Origin: Wolfiporia cocos
Taxonomy: Eukaryota; Basidiomycota; Agaricomycetes; Polyporales; Phaeolaceae
Assembly: GCA_029448655.1 (NCBI GenBank)
Contig: JACCLO010000009.1
Span: forward strand, 1,798,001-1,862,000
Reading direction: 5' to 3'
Length of the DNA stretch: 64,000 bases
In this document: piece by piece, positions 23,555 through 34,182 of the stretch
Layout: the number at the start of each line of letters is the position of its first letter
How positions within the stretch are numbered: the first letter of the stretch is position 1
Notes under the pieces: model-generated
Told to the model about the DNA's origin: nothing
The model's database searches: none
The model's input: the letters and a program-made list of their open reading frames with translations, nothing else
Made by a program: the position numbers and the translations under genes

Positions 23555-24371
23555 CAGCCGTACAGGTGCTGCCCTGAGGTCAGTGTTCCTCGTAGACTAG
23601 GGTAGCTGGGGTTTAAGGCCTCCCTTGGGCCTTAGTCCGTATAGTACATAGTCCGTGCCAGTAATGGCATGAGTCCTTGGTCGATAATGACCGGATAGCC
23701 AGTAATGGCGGTGGTTCGTGGAGACGGGAGGCATAGGGTTCAGTTGGTTGGGTGGACAGGGTCCTAGCCATGAGTCTGGATGGTCGTGACCTGATGAGGT
23801 GTGGTCCAGGTAGCAAGGGGTTGGCCTGGTTAGGTGCTACCGGGCTCATCGTAGTTGGTCGGGGTCACGTGACTGCGGTTGGCTTTATGTTGGACTGGAC
23901 GTGTGGTTGGGGACTAGGGTTCTTAGGCGTGGCTGGTGATGCTGTTAGCTAGTGCCCATGGTGGTTCGTCTGTAGGGCGTGGATCTAGCTGAGGCATCGG
24001 GTTTCCAGCCTCGGGGTGCTCTCGATGATCGGAAAAGGTACTGTGCCTAGAAGCTTGAAATTGGCATGTGACAATTAGACCAATAACCCTCTATGTGCCC
24101 AACGCTGTACGCATACACAGCTCTTATGACGGGCACAAACGGTTATTTATAGACGGAGATTTGTAGCATACCGCAAATACCGGTAGCGGCCACTCTCCGT
24201 TCAGGACTGATGGAAGTGTGCCATAGTTATTCGATCTAAGCACGAAACACGTTTGGGCGTATGATCCTTCTGAATAGTTAATGGTATTGTGGTATGCCAC
24301 GGACCCCCTTTGACTATGACCGTCATAGGGAGTGTGTACGCGTACTACGTTGTGCACATACTACCCGTCAA
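23555..24371. other. No supported gene
   Basis: G/T-rich stretch with repeated GTAATGGC words (23662, 23704) like those near 22397. Probably more degraded LTR material. Confidence 0.35.
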
Positions 24372-24418
24372 CACTGCAGACAAGCGATATATTGCTCCTG
24401 GCATCGATAACGCGTTGC

Positions 24419-25640
24419 CTAGTCAACGATTGTACCGCCATTCACATTGATTGCTTGGCCTGAGTTTTACTCTTAGTGCGATAATGGAAATCTTGATTCT
24501 CGCTGCTCACCTGAGATGAAGTATGATTCTGGCCTTACAAGGTATGATACAAGGCTCGCGATGACCTCTGGTTCTGCCTCCGGAGTAGATGGAGGTACGC
24601 CAAGCAGCTATGCACAGACAATTTAGACGATACTCAGATGTATGGCAGGTGGTAGCTTGCCTCGTAGCTTTCTGCGCGTGTGGTTCCTCTGATGATCAAC
24701 TGGTCTCCTACGTTCTCACGGAATTAGGCGCGATCAGTAGTGAAGTGAGTGGAGCTTTCACCCATTGCAGTCTTGATAATACCGGGGGCGAACGCATTCA
24801 CGGTTATATTATAGGGTGCGAATTCTCGCGCTAGATGTGACGGTGTTAGTTGCGTGTTGCATATGGATTAAGTATCTTGACACACCTGCGCTCTGTGTCA
24901 ATCCACGCACAGCAAACTTGCTCGAAGAATATGCAGCGAGCATCGGTGATGCTGTATATACAATGAGCTATGTATTGCTGAGCGGTGATATATATTACCA
25001 TTCTTGCCCGCCATCGATGATGCGCCTTCATGGTTCATCAGTGTAATGATCAATCTCAATCACCCAAAATCCGGATGAATGACCACTCGCCTATGATGCG
25101 TCCTCCACGACCTTGTTCAATCATTTGCTTCGCTGCATATTTATAAGATAGTAGCGTTCCACGGATATTGATCGCGTTCAGTCGATCCAACTCATCCGCG
25201 GAGGCTGATAGGTTCTCAGCATCGAAGCAAATATGACCAACAGACAGATATATACGCACTCTCAAGAATAGGCTTTACAAACAATATGCCTGCGTTGGCG
25301 ACCATCTATAGTTCTCAGGGGCATCAGTATGCCATTCAAATTGTGGCACATATCCACTACACACCACATCCAGCCCGCCAAGCTCTTGTGCCACGCGCGT
25401 CACCATCGCCGCCACTTCGTCTTCTTTCGATACATCCGCCTCGATAGCGAGAGCTCGTCGGCCCTTGGCTCGTATCTCCGCCACGAGTTCCTTAAGCGCC
25501 GCACTCTTTGTCGGGATGTCGTTCACTGCGACATCCAGCCCATCGTCTGCGAGACGTAAGGCGATGGCGCGTCCGATTCCCTGTGATGCACCGGTCACGA
25601 TGGCGACACGCGAGTTGGTGGGTATGTCGATGGCAGCCAT
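24419..25640 (-). CDS. Short-chain dehydrogenase/reductase, acetoin-reductase-like, 9 exons (right copy)
   Basis: This is the inverted paralogue of the gene at 8430-9649 with the same nine-exon structure. Reading the minus strand, all exons remain open. The product has TGASQGIG, MVANAGI, GASSMAG, AASPMLAAYSSSK with the YxxxK dyad, and a C-terminal INVNGG. Exon 1 and intron 1 show no difference from the left copy. Downstream exons differ at many residues: MVANAGILFVKP versus MVANAGIMLVKS, and GIIKTAM versus GIINTPM. The GC donors of introns 3 and 7 are conserved. It is likely a functional NAD(P)H-dependent oxidoreductase; substrate unknown. The stop TAG is at 24419-24421. Confidence 0.78.
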
Positions 25641-25748
25641 AATGTATGCAGGCTAAGATCTTGCTAGAGCAGGGGTGCTGGATGTATAGGTCGGTTCGTA
25701 GTTTATATATGATGTTTGAATGGTAGTTTGATGTACGGGTTCATGTGA

Positions 25749-25973
25749 TCATGACTTACGACATTTGTGAAGTGTGGATAGATTCACCGATCTCGCGATT
25801 CTGATATCATGAGACCGCCTACCATTCAAGGCCCTGGCAGAAGCTCTGATCCCGGCATCCCCGATCAAAACTGTCAAAGAAAACTGCAGGAGATTTGCGT
25901 ATCTGAATGAGACCATCCGGTTTCGGTACTCAGTGTCCACCACACTCTGAATTTGTCGATCCGTGAAACTCAT
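25749..25973 (-). other. Open frame upstream of right SDR gene
   Basis: A 74-residue open frame lies in the duplicated upstream region. The matching stretch in the left arm (about 8074-8325) is not open throughout, so it is probably non-coding promoter-side DNA. Confidence 0.2.
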
Positions 25974-26252
25974 ATCGCCAACGGTTTTCTAAGCGTGCCG
26001 TTGCAGGTCGGATGTGTAAGCTTTCCAATATTCGATGGAGTAAATTCAGCCGGTCACATCGGAATGTCCTGTCATTCTGCCAGTATCAGATGCTATGTTC
26101 GTGGCGACTAGCACCTGATTGTGTATGGAAATAGGATGGTAATCTATTCGCCATCTTTGCGGTTATCGCCCTATGCCAGTAAGGCGGCGACTCACTTCCG
26201 GTCTCGTAATCAGCACTTGACCATCTCCAGGTGATTACATGTATTTGCGTGT

Positions 26253-26805
26253 CAGTAAATGTCAGTCCGCACAGAAGATTTCTAGAACAGCATTCCCGTG
26301 GATGAGTGTTTGAAGAGCACCGGAGTAAGTAATCATTGATACCAGAGTAATCATTGATACAACACGGATGTTATTCCCACCAAGGTCGCGGCGCCTGTAT
26401 GAAGTAAAATCACGTCCCCACAGCTATGTCACGATCACCCTAATAGGTGACCGGGTCTTCAGTGGCAACGCAGCTGAATTCGATTGTCGACGGAATACGA
26501 GGTTCAAGCCAATCTATGCCATCCTTGTTTAATCGGAATTGGAAAATCGGCTGCTCACGTCGAAGCATAGGCGGTAGGCGGTTTCGGCGAGAGAAGGGAA
26601 GCGTGCAGTTCGTGCCTTGCACGAGGTACGAGCGCTAGGCCGAACGCTAAGCAAGAGGGGAGGAACGAGCGACGCGTAAGCGCATTTGCGTAGCACCTCC
26701 CTTTCGAAGGCCCTCGTAGCCCACTGCAAAAACCAGTTCTGAATTTTCCGACCGCATACAACGATCCACAGCTTCGCACAACACACCTGGGACCCTCTCC
26801 TGAAG
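26253..26805. other. Gene-free flank
   Basis: Contains a short tandem duplication of GTAATCATTGATAC (about 26329-26360). Otherwise nothing recognised. Confidence 0.35.
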
Positions 26806-27210
26806 ATGACCGACGGCAATTACCCACCCGACGCAGGAGAAAAAGACACCAACCAACTGATGAACGATTTTTCCGCTCCCGACCCGCCGCCTAACAACAA
26901 CAACGCCACGCCCGCCGTCACCATCATCGCCGACATCAACGAACATCGCATGGCCAACAATCGCACCCGCGCAACCCGGCGCGCGGCGGGAGAAGGGTAT
27001 GAGTCGCTAATGGAATCGGAGATGCGAACGCCCCCCTAAGCGACATCGCTAACATACAGATCTCCCCCTCAGCGCCGGCAACAGATCCTCGCCTGGACGT
27101 CGCCATTCGCGTGGGACAGGTGGCCTCGGCCCTCTCGCCCCAGTCCCGACTAGCATACTATCACTGGCCCACTAATGCAATCGCAACAGCAATGCAATTT
27201 CGCCTCTAGC
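26806..27210 (+). pseudogene. Unrecognised coding relic
   Basis: An open frame from ATG 26806 (block EHRMANNRTRATRRAAGEGY) ends at 27039. A second frame overlapping its end (about 27020-27210; ATDPRLDVAIRVGQVASALS) looks like its continuation after a one-base shift near 27000-27020. Composition is protein-like, but the family is not recognised. Confidence 0.35.
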
Positions 27211-27745
27211 TCCACTCCTTCTAATTCAGAAATTATGATACTTTGTACACTATGATTTCATTACAACATGCACGATCGTGTCAATTCAGAATATTGAGAA
27301 CACTAGTAGATGAGGAGAAAAAAATGAACAGTGTCAAAAAGAGACAATCAAAGCTATTGATGGGCTTCGGCTCGATCTTCACCTTGACGCAATCCTTCCA
27401 AAATCACACTGGGTCTTCTTCCTATACCTGAGACCTCATAATCTTCCGAAAGGAAATATGCATTGTACCAATATAGAGGCAGATTGCTAGTCTCGGTTCC
27501 AGCCACTCTACAGCGCGCGGCAGTCACCGAGCGGACATCGAAAAAAAATGCTCGGGTCGCGCTGTTCCGAGCTCGTCGTCGCAGCGGTGGGTAATGGGAA
27601 GCGGCAATGCAGCGCGCTGTGAGTGCTGATAAGTTGGGCGGGACCGGCGTTAGCCGGAACGGACGCAGGAGATGTAGGAGCCGCCGGGTGGGCGGGCTCA
27701 TTCATCTCGTGCGATTGGCACACACAGGCGCGCGCCGCGCGCGAT

Positions 27746-27767
27746 GGGGGGGGGGTGGGGGGGGGGG
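27746..27767 (+). other. G10-T-G11 tract, G-quadruplex candidate
   Basis: A run of ten G, one T and eleven G. It satisfies any G-quadruplex rule and is also a likely spot for assembly error. Confidence 0.85.
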
Positions 27768-28095
27768 CACGTAGAATCAGAGTAGGCACACAGCAAACAC
27801 ACGACGATACATGTAACGCGACGCGGCGTGCGGAGCCAGTACATGACAAACAGGGCGCGACTACAACAAAGGAGGCAAGGAAAAGGGCGCGGAGGGAGGG
27901 GCAGAAACGGGACGGCGGCGTCGCTAAAGGCAGCGGCAGCGGGCTGGTAAGCTGGTAAGCGACACGCAGAAGGGCGAAGGAAGCAAGGGGCGAGCGCGCA
28001 TAAGCGCGCGGTGAAATTTGCTTGCTCGCTCGGACGTTGGGGCCGGCCTCTCCCGGCTGCGCGAGGGATCTGCCGGCCCCGCCACTAATAGAGCG

Positions 28096-28172
28096 TCTGG
28101 TATAGTCTCGTGACCAGACGGTAAACACCGGACGGAGTTTGAATATCTGAGGGCTCGTCGCGGTGTATAACC
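28096..28172 (-). repeat. Core of the CCAGACG palindromic repeat
   Basis: About 77 bp is the reverse complement of 31481-31560, the centre of the small TIR element at 31434-31602. Confidence 0.65.
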
Positions 28173-28179
28173 TCTGGTA

Positions 28180-29187
28180 CTAAGGATGGACACAGGTTGC
28201 AAAGCGGACACAGGTTGCAAACTGGCTCACATAGCGAGAAGTAGTAAGGGCTGGCCCCCTGAAATAATTACAACAATACCCATGCTTCTTATCTTGAATT
28301 TGATTCCAAAATTCTGTGCTATTTCCAAGTGACGGACACTGTAGAAAATCATTAGTGTCGCAAATGCCTCCAAGATTGTGAAATTCATGGATTGATTTCC
28401 AGATCTAGTCCGATCCAGTGATTGAAACGTCTCACTCTTCTTGGAGAAATGTAATATACTTAATACCACTCTTATGGTCAATCCCCGGTCCTCATTGTGG
28501 TACAGACTATGTGTAGAATTACAGAACAATGTTCAAATGCAACAAAGCGCTGGTTCATTACTCAGAAAGGAAGTCACGCAATCTCGCACATTCAAACTCC
28601 ATTTCGGCCACTTCGGCATGTTGGCCACCTTGCCGCCGTGAGCTGGATGCGCTGTCTTCTCCCACAGAACCAGCATCAGCAATGCCTAAGGCCAAAGTTC
28701 TCAGCGGTCGAAATAGCGGTGGTGACACTTACTATCACTCCGCTTATCCCTTCTATTTGCCATCGAACATTGGCAGTGACTTATAAACAGCATTTGCGCG
28801 CCATTAGTTTGAACATATATCTGTTTTGGTTCTCGGTATCCTGCAGCTGACGGAGGTCTGATCATAAGTCCTTCAGTGGCCTGAATCACGGTAAGACCTG
28901 CGTGCCGGTCAAGCCGGCTTGGTCAAGCCGGCTTACTGCCGCGATCTCGGCATGCGCGGCAGTGCGTGATGATCTGTGACATAATTTTGCAACCTCTGTC
29001 CATTTGACACTCTCCACTTGGAACGTCTCGCTCACTCGTTCAACATACGCATCCGTTGATATTATATTTTTGTCCCATAGACAGGATACCTGGCTATCCA
29101 TCTGAAAAGATCCGGTGGCGAACGGCGGCGCGCTGAATTTACTATCCACGACTTTCTGAAAGTTTTGCAACCTGTGTCCATCCTTAG
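28180..29187. mobile_element. TA-flanked TIR element, 1008 bp (Tc1/mariner-like MITE)
   Basis: Perfect 24-bp inverted ends (28180-28203 and 29164-29187; CTAAGGATGGACACAGG...) are each bounded outside by TA. This matches the TA duplication of Tc1/mariner elements. The GGACACAGGTTGCAAA word recurs just inside the left end (about 28206-28221) and, diverged, at about 28987 in reverse, suggesting subterminal binding sites. An open minus-strand frame (28886-29203) overlaps the right end, but no transposase motif is seen. Confidence 0.7.
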
Positions 29188-29422
29188 TAGTGGGGAGGGG
29201 CAACCTCGGTTCGAAATGTGTCCCACAAAATGATTAGGTTAAGCTCCTGTCACTGCCAAATCCGTGCATTGGGGATTAGATAGACGCTAGGTGGCGTTGA
29301 CATGCCGTGACATGCCGCTGTCAGAGGCTGTTCATGGCCTGTCGAGAAAGTGGCATTGCAGCATCGCCGAGTGAAATACATGCAACGTTATGTCAAGAAA
29401 GCTATCAGTAAGCTATATGAGA

Positions 29423-29680
29423 CTAATTGTCATCACTACTCAGGTCTTCGTCAACAACCGGAGTCTCCGCTAGTCCTACCTCTGCTTGTGCCATTATCCC
29501 TGCACGTTTGCTCTCTGGCCTCCCGTTGAAGTGTGTAAGAGCATTTCTAAGGGCCTCGATCTTCTCTGTCCTCAGCTTTTGCATCGGTATGAGCTTGTCT
29601 ACATCGTGCTGCCTGTGCCGATAGGGCGGTAAGCAGCTTGCCTGATTTAAAAGGTGATCATGAGCTGACTGTAATTGCAC
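29423..29680 (-). CDS. Hypothetical small protein or C-terminal fragment
   Basis: Up to 85 residues, ending in the acidic tail DEDLSSDDN. It has a charged helical block (MQKLRTEKIEALRNALTHF). Composition is more protein-like than its surroundings, but no family is recognised and no partner exon was found upstream. Confidence 0.25.
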   Translation of the reverse strand: MQLQSAHDHLLNQASCLPPYRHRQHDVDKLIPMQKLRTEKIEALRNALTHFNGRPESKRAGIMAQAEVGLAETPVVDEDLSSDDN

Positions 29681-30107
29681 AGAAGAAGCTATAGACCGTT
29701 CAAAGAGAGGTCTCAGAAATTTCAGGCGTGCGGCTGGCGCGCACGTTTTAACGCGACGCGTCTGGTCACATGATTAGAATGTTTTCCTAATAAAGCTGAC
29801 AGTTGCAACATGTATCCCCATAGAACATGAACAACGAGCTTTTGAGAAAATGTGTTCCGGAGAATTGATTCAAATGGTTAAAAGCTCTATATTACCTCAC
29901 TATACTAAGACAAGAAAATCACTCGTTGATTTTCTACAGAAAAAACCATGTCGAACAGGCGTTACAGGGCCAGCAGTGTTGATGCTATCAAACCATAATA
30001 CTACACGCTGTCGAGATAAGGTGCATTGGCGCGCATTCGGCACGCGCTAACTCTCTCAGCCACAGGACATCCGGGAGATCCTGTTGGCATAGGATTGCCC
30101 CTCCCCA

Positions 30108-30153
30108 CTGGTAGATTTCGTATAGGCGGGTGTAGATGACCCCACCACGTGAT
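30108..30153 (-). repeat. Isolated TIR of the small palindromic element
   Basis: About 46 bp nearly identical, in reverse complement, to the left TIR of the element at 31434-31602. Confidence 0.6.
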
Positions 30154-30241
30154 GCTTTTAGTGTTACATAGCTGTTACCCCGCATTACCATAGTTTTACC
30201 GGCCGCTGCCACGCGTGCTCATCATTTATTTTGATATGATA

Positions 30242-30951
30242 TGTTACGGTTATTTCGGTTTTTTGAATATCGACAGAACTCACCACCGAGCGAATACGAT
30301 ACAGGGACTTGTTGCGCAACCAACTCCCCTGGCTACTCGTGATTCTACTGGGCGTATCCCCAGTTGTACTAGCGTATAGGGCGCGTTTTACCTTTGACAG
30401 ATTCAACTCTGTCCTCGTTTCATGTTTATCATTTACTAGCTGGCAGATGGCGTTCAACCGCCATCATCATTCCTATCTATCGTTTCAGATATATCACTAA
30501 ATACTTATCATACGTTTGGTACTATAGCGTAGATAGTAGCGGTGACATCTGGGACAGACTTGACCTCGAAAACCTAGCGTAGTATATAAACTCATGTATT
30601 TACTGTCGAAGCTCTCTAGCTCGACCTTGTTGTACAAACAAGAAGTCTTATACCCGTTCTCAAACGTAGGAAACTACGCTCAGTATTTCTCACTCGAGCA
30701 ACCAAACGACTAAGTCCTCAAAGTGCACAGTGACTTCTCGGACTTAGGTGAGTCTTATATTCTATCAGACTCGCACTTGAACAGATTATATCCTCTAATG
30801 CGTATTGGATATTAACCGATCTCCTAAGGACTCACTTAGGACCCGAAGGCATCTAACGAGTATTTGCCTTGCATACGGCAACACGCCTACGTGCAGAAGA
30901 ACAATCTATATTCGCGACTCGAATATACGAACGGGTATTCGACCCGTAACA
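30242..30951 (-). mobile_element. Solo LTR, family L2, 710 bp (copy B)
   Basis: Ends TGTTACGG and CCGTAACA with an exact 5-bp duplication TGATA (30237-30241, 30952-30956). Reverse orientation relative to copies at 34198 and 54449. The short inverted ends and internal CGACTCGAATAT..AACGGGTATTCGACCC palindrome-like tail are shared by all copies. Confidence 0.92.
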
Positions 30952-31166
30952 TGATATCTTCTCCATCCGTGAACTTGCGTGCAACATGACCCCTTGCTGC
31001 CCTACAACAAGCCCTCCGAGAACATGGCCTGCTGTCATTCAGGTGATGGCAAATGCTAACCAGCCAGGCGTGCATAATTTGACTCGGAAACAACGAACGT
31101 CACATTTTCAGGAGCTCCTTGGTAGTGCGCATACAGCGGCAGCCATAACGCGCAATTATGAGTCTT

Positions 31167-31350
31167 ACGATACGCGCGAGAAAGGCTCGCAAACGTGTTC
31201 AAAACTACGTTTAGAGCCGACTTGTCCCTCTCTGACTGAGAACTCGACATTATGGAAGCGCTGCTTCTTGGAATCGATGCCATCGTAATCGCAGTAACCG
31301 GTTCTGTAAAGACAATGCCTTTTTCGAAGCCCTTTTTGTTTGAGGGGGAT
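31167..31350 (+). pseudogene. RecQ-type helicase fragment with dead Walker A
   Basis: In one frame: YARERLANVFKTTFRADL..., then a TGA, then ELDIMEALLLGIDAIVIA and VTGSVKTMPFFEALF. This parallels the WQLDVVEALLLDLDCIVIA/GTGAGKTMPF block of the better-preserved fragment at 34.9-35.2 kb. In the Walker A loop two glycines have become valine, and the frame holds a nonsense codon, so it is inactive. Confidence 0.6.
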
Positions 31351-31433
31351 AGAGAATAAATAATCATTTCATGCCCGTGCTAATTGCAGCGTGCTAGTCT
31401 CTTACGCGACGCGACGCGAGCGTGACAATTTGG

Positions 31434-31602
31434 GATCACGTGGTGGGGTCATCTACACTCGCCTATACGAAATCTACCAGACGTTATACACCGCGACGAG
31501 CCCTCAGATATTCAAACTCCGTCCGGTGTTTACCGTCTGGTCACGAGACTACGTCTGGTAGATTTCGTAGGGCGGGTGTGGGTAACCCCCCACGTGATCT
31601 GA
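31434..31602. mobile_element. Small TIR element (MITE), about 169 bp
   Basis: Imperfect inverted arms of about 48 bp run from ATCACGTGG inward to CTACCAGACGT. The inner 18 bp are perfect (ACGAAATCTACCAGACGT at about 31467 against its complement ending near 31572). Related sequence occurs at 28096, 30108 and 35330. No clear target duplication. Confidence 0.6.
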
Positions 31603-31822
31603 GCAAGAGACAAACATTTATATCCCGCAGGCAGTAGACTAAGTACATGTGCGGCAGCTAACGAGAGCCAAAGTGGTACGTAAGGAGGTAGTTAGACAGG
31701 AGTAATGTGGGTGTGGCGGTCGGACGTGTGCGAGGTATCGTGAAGAGAAGTGGAACGTGAGACTTGGATTATGGAATGTGGAGATAGTCGTGATGGGTGC
31801 CAGTTAAGGCAGGGGCAGCCAT

Positions 31823-32013
31823 TGTTACGAGTCTAACACGGCTGAGCCCACGGGAAGTGGTAAGCGTGTGAAACCGTTACCCAATTAGGCAACAGGCGAC
31901 GTGCTTATATACCTGGAACCACAGTCTCGCCTAACCGCGAGATTACGCCCTTTTAGCGAAGGGGGCTAAATGCCTTGCATAGCACGTGAGTGGTTCTACG
32001 TGCGACTGTAACA
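31823..32013 (+). mobile_element. Short solo LTR, 191 bp
   Basis: TGTTACGAG...GACTGTAACA, flanked by an exact GCCAT duplication (31818-31822, 32014-32018). It contains TTATATACC (TATA-like) near 31904. The length fits a small LTR or a TRIM. Confidence 0.8.
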
Positions 32014-32018
32014 GCCAT

Positions 32019-32657
32019 GGTCAGGTCGGGCCAATGGGCCAGTGGGTCAGTCAGGTGTGGCCTGGTGAGGGCCAATGAGTCAGGACGGCCATGTGAGGGC
32101 CTCGAGTCGCAGGTAGCCTGTTTAGGGCTAGGGTGAGGTGTGGCCATGAGGCAGAGGTGTGGTCTTAGTGAGGCCAGGTGACAAGGTGAGTGAACCCCTC
32201 ATCGTAGTGGAAGGAGAGGGTGACGCATTAAGAAATGGTGGTCATGGGCAGCGGGCAAAAACCCTGGTTCCCGTGGGGTGGAAGTAGTGGGTGGCGGGTG
32301 ATGAATCTGCTAAGCACTGGTGGTGGATAGGTGGCTCGATATGCCGGCCAAAGGAGGTGATGCGCCGTATTAAAAGTGAGGCCTCCAGTAAAGTATCGAG
32401 GTGGGGATGGATGGAGAGTGTCCCGAAGGATGAGGACGATGCGTAGGAGTCGTGATACGTTGTCGTTAGACGGCGGGGACGGAAAAACAACCCCCGGGAT
32501 GCATAAGTGCCCGGGGGATGGTGGTGGTTGAGAGTCAAGGAGGGCCTGCCACATGATCTGAGCGTCGCACACTTGGGCGCGTGTGTGGCTCAGCTTCACT
32601 CGCTCTTGTCCTACGCATACAGCATGCTACCCGCAGTAATTTCTCGTAATATACACT
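32019..32657. other. Purine-rich upstream region
   Basis: Strongly G-rich plus strand with repeated GGTGTGG and GGCCA words and no supported gene. Open frames on the minus strand are a composition effect. Confidence 0.4.
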
Positions 32658-34182
32658 ATGTCTGCCCCTGAGCCTGCCAATGTCGACAGTCGTTACATCG
32701 ACACACTCGAATATGAAGATGACGATGCTACAGATGTCGAAGCCACTGCTACAGCCCCACACCGAGAACACATGCGGCAGCTGCGAGAGAACCTGCAGGC
32801 TTCAGGTGATACATCCGGACATGTCCTACGTGTCCTGGAATGCTTGGAAGATGAAGGCCTGGATCTCCTGTTATTTCTATGGGCATTGAGCTGGAATCCA
32901 GAATTTCCGGAGCTGGTATCAGATGGCAAAGCAAGATACGCACACACAGCCCTTACACACAGCATAGAGCTACCGGAAATTCTATGGAGACGGAACAGAC
33001 CTCCTCATAGGCACGGCATAGGGGTCCGTACCAGGGCGGTGCACCCCATTTTTGAGAGTATGGCAAGCGAAATTGTCAAGGGCACTATCAATGCCGAGAT
33101 GGTAATACTGCATCGGAGATTAGGGCAGTTGCAGCTATGACTTGGGCACTTCTGTGCAGCGCAGCATATACGTCAAGGCAGGAGAAGCGAAATAAGTTAA
33201 GAAATCCAGATGCTGTAAGTGATACACACAATATGCAATGAACGTAATGCTAACACGTATATTAGTGCATTCTGACGATCATGTCAATCAGCTATCCTAC
33301 TCGCGTTCGCACCACTCATGCAAGCTCGCAAAGCAGCTCAGTGTCTACTTTCGGAGTGGCGAGCTCGCGACGAAAGCTTTCGATACACTCCATTCTCTTG
33401 GACTCTGTATGAGCCAGAGCTGGGTCTACGATGCAGTTGATGCTCTAGCCGACTCCTCTCGCAACGCGCTCAAACGTGATATTGCTGTATACCCCTGGTT
33501 TGGCGCCCACGATAACCTGAACATTGCGCGTCAAGTCTTCGAGCAGCGGCTGGACAATATGAATCATTTTGACTCAGGAACAGCTGGTACTATCATCGTC
33601 GTCAAGGATAGTAATGCAAGTGCTCCTGACCACCATGCATATCAAGATAAGCTTGCTATCGGGCAACTGAACCCTCTCAGTGTTCTTGATATCTATGAGC
33701 TAGATCTGGCTGCTAGCCCCCGGATTGAAAAGCGGCATATCCTGCGTGTTCTTGACATTCTCTGTAGAGCTCCTGACTTTGATATCGACACATATGAAGG
33801 CTCAGCTGATCCTGTCTTTACACCTCCGCCTCCGGTCCAACAGCTTCCGACTGGCCCACAGCATGCGACGACTCAATATATGCTGAACACCGTCCATATC
33901 GAGGAAGCGTCCTATGAAGGCAACGACAAGGTCCTCAAGGAATTGTTTCGACAACTCGGACTCAACTCGCTTGAAGATCACAAGACATTTGCTCTATCGA
34001 AGCTTCTTGTTTGGATTGGCGACCAGCTTACTACCTCTCGTCTGCGTGGCATCTTGAGATTCCGTTGCAAAGACCACAACTCCTGGGATCAAAGTGCCTA
34101 TCTTATTCCACAGCCTGGCTTCTTTCATATGCAGATTGCACTGGCACACTCTATTTACCACCAGTACTTTGGCGACACTTGA
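32658..34182 (+). pseudogene. DUF6589-like gene, truncated at 3' end
   Basis: The N-terminal exon from 32658 has an acidic start (DTLEYEDDDATD). After a frame change around 33105-33130 (from ...GTINAEM to EIRAVAAMTWALLC) it continues to an intron gtaagt...tattag at about 33216-33268. The second part shows blocks I associate with the fungal DUF6589 family: SYSRSHHSCKLAKQLSVYF, AFDTLHSLGLCMS, LLVWIGDQLTTSRLRGILRF and FFHMQIALAHSIYHQYFG. Family members continue well past this point. Here the frame ends at a TGA (34180-34182), right at a junction with RecQ helicase sequence on the other strand. DUF6589 has no known biochemical function and is often found near repeats in mushroom genomes. Confidence 0.7.

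Larger units (their letters stand above)
24372..26252 (-). repeat. Right arm of 1.9-kb inverted duplication
   Basis: Reverse complement of 7777-9697, with the complete second SDR gene and about 610 bp of its upstream region. A 6-bp indel marks the outer limit (about 25780) of the tract that looks identical to the left arm. Confidence 0.85.
27211..28179. other. GC-rich gene-free stretch
   Basis: Both strands are open over several hundred bases because of GC bias. No start, splice or domain evidence supports a gene. The part around 27470-27560 resembles 35385-35460 in inverted orientation (CTAGTCTCGGT and GAGCGGACATCGAA words), so it is repeat-derived. Confidence 0.4.

Noticed and set aside
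27508..28128. 206-residue minus-strand open frame
   Set aside because: GC-rich low-complexity DNA that is open on both strands, crosses the poly-G run and repeat-derived sequence, and has no domain or splice support.
32228..32599. Two overlapping minus-strand open frames
   Set aside because: Explained by G-rich plus-strand composition; no motif.
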